From assembly GCA_007130345.1 (NCBI GenBank), contig SLSP01000049.1, positions 1 through 13,535 of the forward strand: a stretch of 13,535 nucleotides of DNA, given 5' to 3'. Made by a program: the position numbers and the translations under genes. Positions 10,836 to 13,535 of the stretch are shown piece by piece. This stretch comes from Thermoflexales bacterium. Its GTDB lineage: Bacteria > Chloroflexota > Anaerolineae > B4-G1 > SLSP01. Each line of letters begins with the position of its first letter. The stretch's first letter is position 1. The notes beneath the pieces are model-generated. The model saw only the letters and a list, made by a program, of their open reading frames with translations. It ran no database searches and was not told where the DNA came from.

Positions 10836-12248
10836 ATGGAAAAGCGACCTGGACGACCGGCTTGGGAAGCTATCAGCCGCGAGGACTCCTCCGCAGTGAC
10901 GATGCGCTCCGTCGCGGCAGCGCTGCACGGAGAGTTCGTAGATGTCTGGAACCTCACCCCCTTGCACCAGCGCGCCCTGCGCCTGGTCACGCTAGGCGGC
11001 AAGAAAGCCGCCATCAAAGCGGTAGAGCGCATCATCGCCTCCTTTGGCGTCGATCCCATGTGGGCGCGGCGCATCAGCGTGGACGACCTCGCGGCCTGGG
11101 CGATCTCGCTCTACGACGACGTGGAAGGGCCGTGGGACGCTATGATCATCGGCGCGCCCAATGGCGGCGTGGCGCATCTGGCGACCGCGCTGGGTGTCCC
11201 GTTCCTCACACAGCACTTCGCCAGCAACTTCCGGGGTGCCGCACCGCTGGACGATGTCCAGGCATACCAGAATGAGGGGGCCGAGCTTGCCAGTCGGGTG
11301 CTGCGTCGCAACCGGGATATGGCCGTCATCAACCATTACGATCCCCTGCATGACCGCTTCCTCATCAAGCATATCAATCGCTTGCAATACAAACTGTTGG
11401 ACTTGCCGGAGGCTTACCAGGCATTTATCTATCAGAACCTCAAGCCGGGCGGCACCATCATCTTTGTGGATTGTCGTTATCCCTGGCCGGTCTACTTCAT
11501 AGGCGAGCGCCACTGGTTCCAGGTCGGCGGATTGGGGTCACTGGACGGACGCGACTTTATCGAAGGCGAGCATCCCGAAATCATGGCCCTCCAACAAGCC
11601 TCCGGCGCGCAGCCCGTAGGCAACTGGGGACTGAAAGGCGCGATGGCCTTCAATATGTCGGAATCCAAATGGGGGACGTTGCCGCCGCTGCACGAGCGCG
11701 TCGCCCTCTTCGCGCGCGAAAACGCCTACGAGTTCGTCTCGCTCGAAGGCGCGCACCCGGACTACTTCGGCTACCTCGCCTTCCGCGTGTGGCAACGCTT
11801 GATGGCGCGCAACGATGTGGAGCCGCGCGGCGTGCTGCTGGAGACAGCCACCCAGGTCGCGCCCGCAGCAACGCCGCTGGCCGCGCTGTTGCCCATCTGG
11901 CTGCCAGCAACCTGCGAGCGAAGCGTGGCCTCTCTCCGCCGGATGCAGCGCGATCTAAAACAGATGACCAATTACAAGGACAAGCCGGTGCTGTGGCTGC
12001 CGATGCCCGACTTCGCGGAAACCTTCGAGGTGGTGCCCTGGGCAACCTGGATGGAAGCGTTCGATGGGGCCGAAGTCATCCCCCTGGGTATGGACGAACA
12101 GCTCTACCCGGCGGATCCCGCCGCGCTGTATGGCGCGCGCGAAGCGTTGATGGCCTGGGTCGCCGAACATCCGGCCCCCATCGAGGCACGCGCCTCAATG
12201 GATTTGGTGCTGGAAGAAGTGCGTGCGCTGCGCCGCCAACGCTTCTAG
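10836..12248 (+). CDS. Protein of unknown function, 470 residues
   Basis: I do not recognise this protein. It is soluble in appearance, with no signal peptide or clear membrane segment. The first part (about 30-130) has helices followed by a strand-Gly-rich turn, WDAMIIGAPNGGVAHLATAL (100-119). A middle part has NLKPGGTIIFVDCRYPWPV (201-219), reminiscent of the motif after strand 4-5 in SAM-dependent methyltransferases, then aromatic-rich loops (GERHWFQVGGLGSLDGRDF, 223-241). The C-terminal part (330-470) has hydrophobic strands such as PVLWLPMPDFAETFEVVPW (384-402). A GxGxG SAM motif is not obvious, so a methyltransferase assignment is not made. The ATG at 10836 has GGGAGG 5 nt upstream, 12 nt after the M50 gene, so both lie in one operon. 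The next gene starts 1-2 nt after this stop or overlaps it. Confidence 0.75.
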   Translation: MEKRPGRPAWEAISREDSSAVTMRSVAAALHGEFVDVWNLTPLHQRALRLVTLGGKKAAIKAVERIIASFGVDPMWARRISVDDLAAWAISLYDDVEGPWDAMIIGAPNGGVAHLATALGVPFLTQHFASNFRGAAPLDDVQAYQNEGAELASRVLRRNRDMAVINHYDPLHDRFLIKHINRLQYKLLDLPEAYQAFIYQNLKPGGTIIFVDCRYPWPVYFIGERHWFQVGGLGSLDGRDFIEGEHPEIMALQQASGAQPVGNWGLKGAMAFNMSESKWGTLPPLHERVALFARENAYEFVSLEGAHPDYFGYLAFRVWQRLMARNDVEPRGVLLETATQVAPAATPLAALLPIWLPATCERSVASLRRMQRDLKQMTNYKDKPVLWLPMPDFAETFEVVPWATWMEAFDGAEVIPLGMDEQLYPADPAALYGAREALMAWVAEHPAPIEARASMDLVLEEVRALRRQRF

Positions 12249-12249
12249 C

Positions 12250-13374
12250 GTGCGCGCTCGCGTCGTCGGTATCGACGCGAGTCGGGCGGTCAGTATCGCC
12301 CCCACCGGCACCGAGGCGTACTCCTATCACCTGATCCGCGCGCTCCTGGCCGAGGCGGATGCGCCGGAACGCGTGCGCCTGTACTTTCGCAGCCCCCCGA
12401 CCTCCGCCCCGGTGCCGGCGGCCCTAAGCTCCGCCGAGTGGCGCGTGATGCCCTTCCCACGCCTGTGGACGCATCTGCGCCTGTCCTGGGAGATGGCGCG
12501 TCATCCCCCCGACCTCCTCTTTGTACCGGCCCACGTCCTGCCCCCGGTGCGGCCCGCGCGCACCGTAGTCACAATCCACGACGTGGGCTATCGCTATTTC
12601 CCGCAAGCGCACCCCTGGCGACAACGCCTGTACCTGGATGTCAGCACCCGGTGGAACGCGCGGGTGGCCTCGCGCGTGCTAGCCGATTCGCAGGCCACCC
12701 GCGACGCCATCACCCGCGAGTACGGGACGCCGGCAGACAAGATCAGCGTGGTCTACCCCGGCTATGACAGCGACCTCGCGCCGGTGCGCGATCCCGTCCG
12801 GCTGGCGGAGGTACGCGCGCGATACGCCATCCCCGGCGACTATGTGCTCTATCTGGGCCGCATCCAACCGCGCAAGAACTTGGCCCGGCTGGTGATGGCG
12901 TTCGCGCAGGTGCTCCCCCACCACCCCGCGCTGACGCTGGTATTGGCGGGGCCAGCCGGCTGGTGTGAGGCGGACATCCACGCGCAGGTGCGCGAGGCCG
13001 GCGTCGAGGGGCGGGTACGCTTCCCCGGCTACATTGCAGGGGAGGACAAGACCGCGCTGATTTCGGGAGCGCGCCTCTTCGCGTACCCCTCGCTCTATGA
13101 GGGCTTCGGCTTCCCGGTGCTGGAGGCGCAAGCGTGTGAGGTGCCCCTGCTGGCAAGCGCGGCGTCGAGCGTGCCGGAGGTCGCCGGAGAAGGCGCGCTG
13201 CTGGTGGATCCGCTGGACACGGCAGCTATCGCGACGGGGATGCGGCGGTTACTGGACGACGCCCCGCTATGCCAACATCTGGTAGCACAAGGCCGCGCTA
13301 ACCTACGGCGGTTCTCGTGGAAAGAGGCCGCGCGTGCCGTGTGGCGCATCTTTCAAGAAGAACTGGCAGCATAA
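12250..13374 (+). CDS. Glycosyltransferase family 4 (GT-B fold)
   Basis: The protein is 374 residues from GTG at 12250. The N-terminal Rossmann domain opens VVGIDASRA and has the acceptor-side loop PTGTEAYSYHL (18-28) and TIHDVGY (108-114). The C-terminal donor-nucleotide domain has LYLGRIQPRKNLARL (200-214) and the EX7E motif in YEGFGFPVLEA (Glu284, Glu292), followed by SVPEVAGEGALLVDP. These are classic for GT4 retaining glycosyltransferases such as mannosyl- and rhamnosyl-transferases of envelope polysaccharides. No signal or membrane helix is visible. The start is uncertain: GTG 12250 lies 1 nt after the upstream stop but has no ribosome site, while GTG 12223 (weak GGAAGA upstream) would add nine residues and overlap the previous gene. 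12250 fits the family N-terminus better. Sugar and acceptor are unknown. Confidence 0.93.
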   Translation: MRARVVGIDASRAVSIAPTGTEAYSYHLIRALLAEADAPERVRLYFRSPPTSAPVPAALSSAEWRVMPFPRLWTHLRLSWEMARHPPDLLFVPAHVLPPVRPARTVVTIHDVGYRYFPQAHPWRQRLYLDVSTRWNARVASRVLADSQATRDAITREYGTPADKISVVYPGYDSDLAPVRDPVRLAEVRARYAIPGDYVLYLGRIQPRKNLARLVMAFAQVLPHHPALTLVLAGPAGWCEADIHAQVREAGVEGRVRFPGYIAGEDKTALISGARLFAYPSLYEGFGFPVLEAQACEVPLLASAASSVPEVAGEGALLVDPLDTAAIATGMRRLLDDAPLCQHLVAQGRANLRRFSWKEAARAVWRIFQEELAA

Positions 13375-13535
13375 CACAACAGCGTGTATCTAAAAAAGGG
13401 CCGCCGTGATATTTAGGAACGGGGGCGAAACAACTTTCCCATTTGAAGGCCCAATTGCGCTTGAAACCCTGAGTGACTAACTATCGCCTAGAGTTTGCGG
13501 CTCACCGCACAGACCACTACATATAGGAAAAATCC
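13375..13535. other. Non-coding tail at the right edge
   Basis: These 161 nt after the glycosyltransferase hold no open frame I can support, no tRNA, and no clear T-tailed hairpin. A small GCGG-CTCA-CCGC hairpin occurs near 13497-13508. The next gene probably starts beyond the window. Confidence 0.4.

Noticed and set aside
13375..13535. CRISPR repeat, att site or mobile-element end in the right-hand tail
   Set aside because: No direct repeats, terminal inverted repeats or tRNA fragment are visible in this short stretch.

Overview
The window reads as part of a chromosome from a Chloroflexota bacterium, probably Anaerolineae-like. This placement is an inference from protein style (acidic-tailed NusG, single-domain response regulators, an adenosine-specific kinase of the archaeal/thermophile type, a degenerate Lgt-like protein) and from frequent GTG and TTG starts. 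No rRNA gene is present to confirm it. There are no signs of phage, insertion sequences, CRISPR arrays or integrases.

Layout. (1) 1-1443, minus strand: a compact rpmF-fabD-fabG operon (ribosomal protein L32, malonyl-CoA:ACP transacylase, and the N-terminal 74 codons of 3-oxoacyl-ACP reductase). It is driven by a near-perfect sigma-70 promoter, and its transcript starts with a perfect 9-bp hairpin. (2) 1445-2527, plus strand: a divergent promoter region with two dyads, then two paralogous stand-alone receiver-domain proteins, each followed by a hairpin terminator. (3) 2517-4557, plus strand: an adenosine-specific kinase, an uncharacterised alpha/alpha-toroid (terpene cyclase/prenyltransferase-like) protein and a Nudix hydrolase, apparently one operon. 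(4) 4586-8839, plus strand: the translation/secretion block. Two tandem promoters precede tRNA-Thr(TGT), tRNA-Tyr(GTA), tRNA-Thr(GGT) and tRNA-Trp(CCA), then secE, nusG, rplK, rplA, an L10 leader with an attenuator, rplJ and rplL, ending in a strong terminator. This is the classic bacterial arrangement, but tuf, rpmG and tRNA-Gly are missing from their usual place and rpoBC does not follow rplL. (5) 8841-13374, plus strand: a four-gene operon starting from a near-leaderless promoter, with an Lgt-like membrane protein lacking catalytic residues, an M50 site-2 protease, a 470-residue protein of unknown function and a family 4 glycosyltransferase. (6) 13375-13535: short non-coding tail.

How the parts work together: region 1 joins ribosome and fatty-acid synthesis. 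Region 4 makes the ribosomal stalk (L10, L7/L12, L11), L1, the transcription factor NusG and the translocon subunit SecE, probably under L10 feedback control. Region 5 is membrane- and envelope-associated, and its joint function is unknown.

Most of the window is conserved housekeeping DNA and I do not see a clear novel defence or mobile system. The most unusual points are the 90-residue acidic N-terminal extension of NusG, the second hydrophobic segment at the C-terminus of SecE, the catalytically degraded Lgt homologue, the unrecognised 470-residue protein, and a recurring extended -10 promoter motif.
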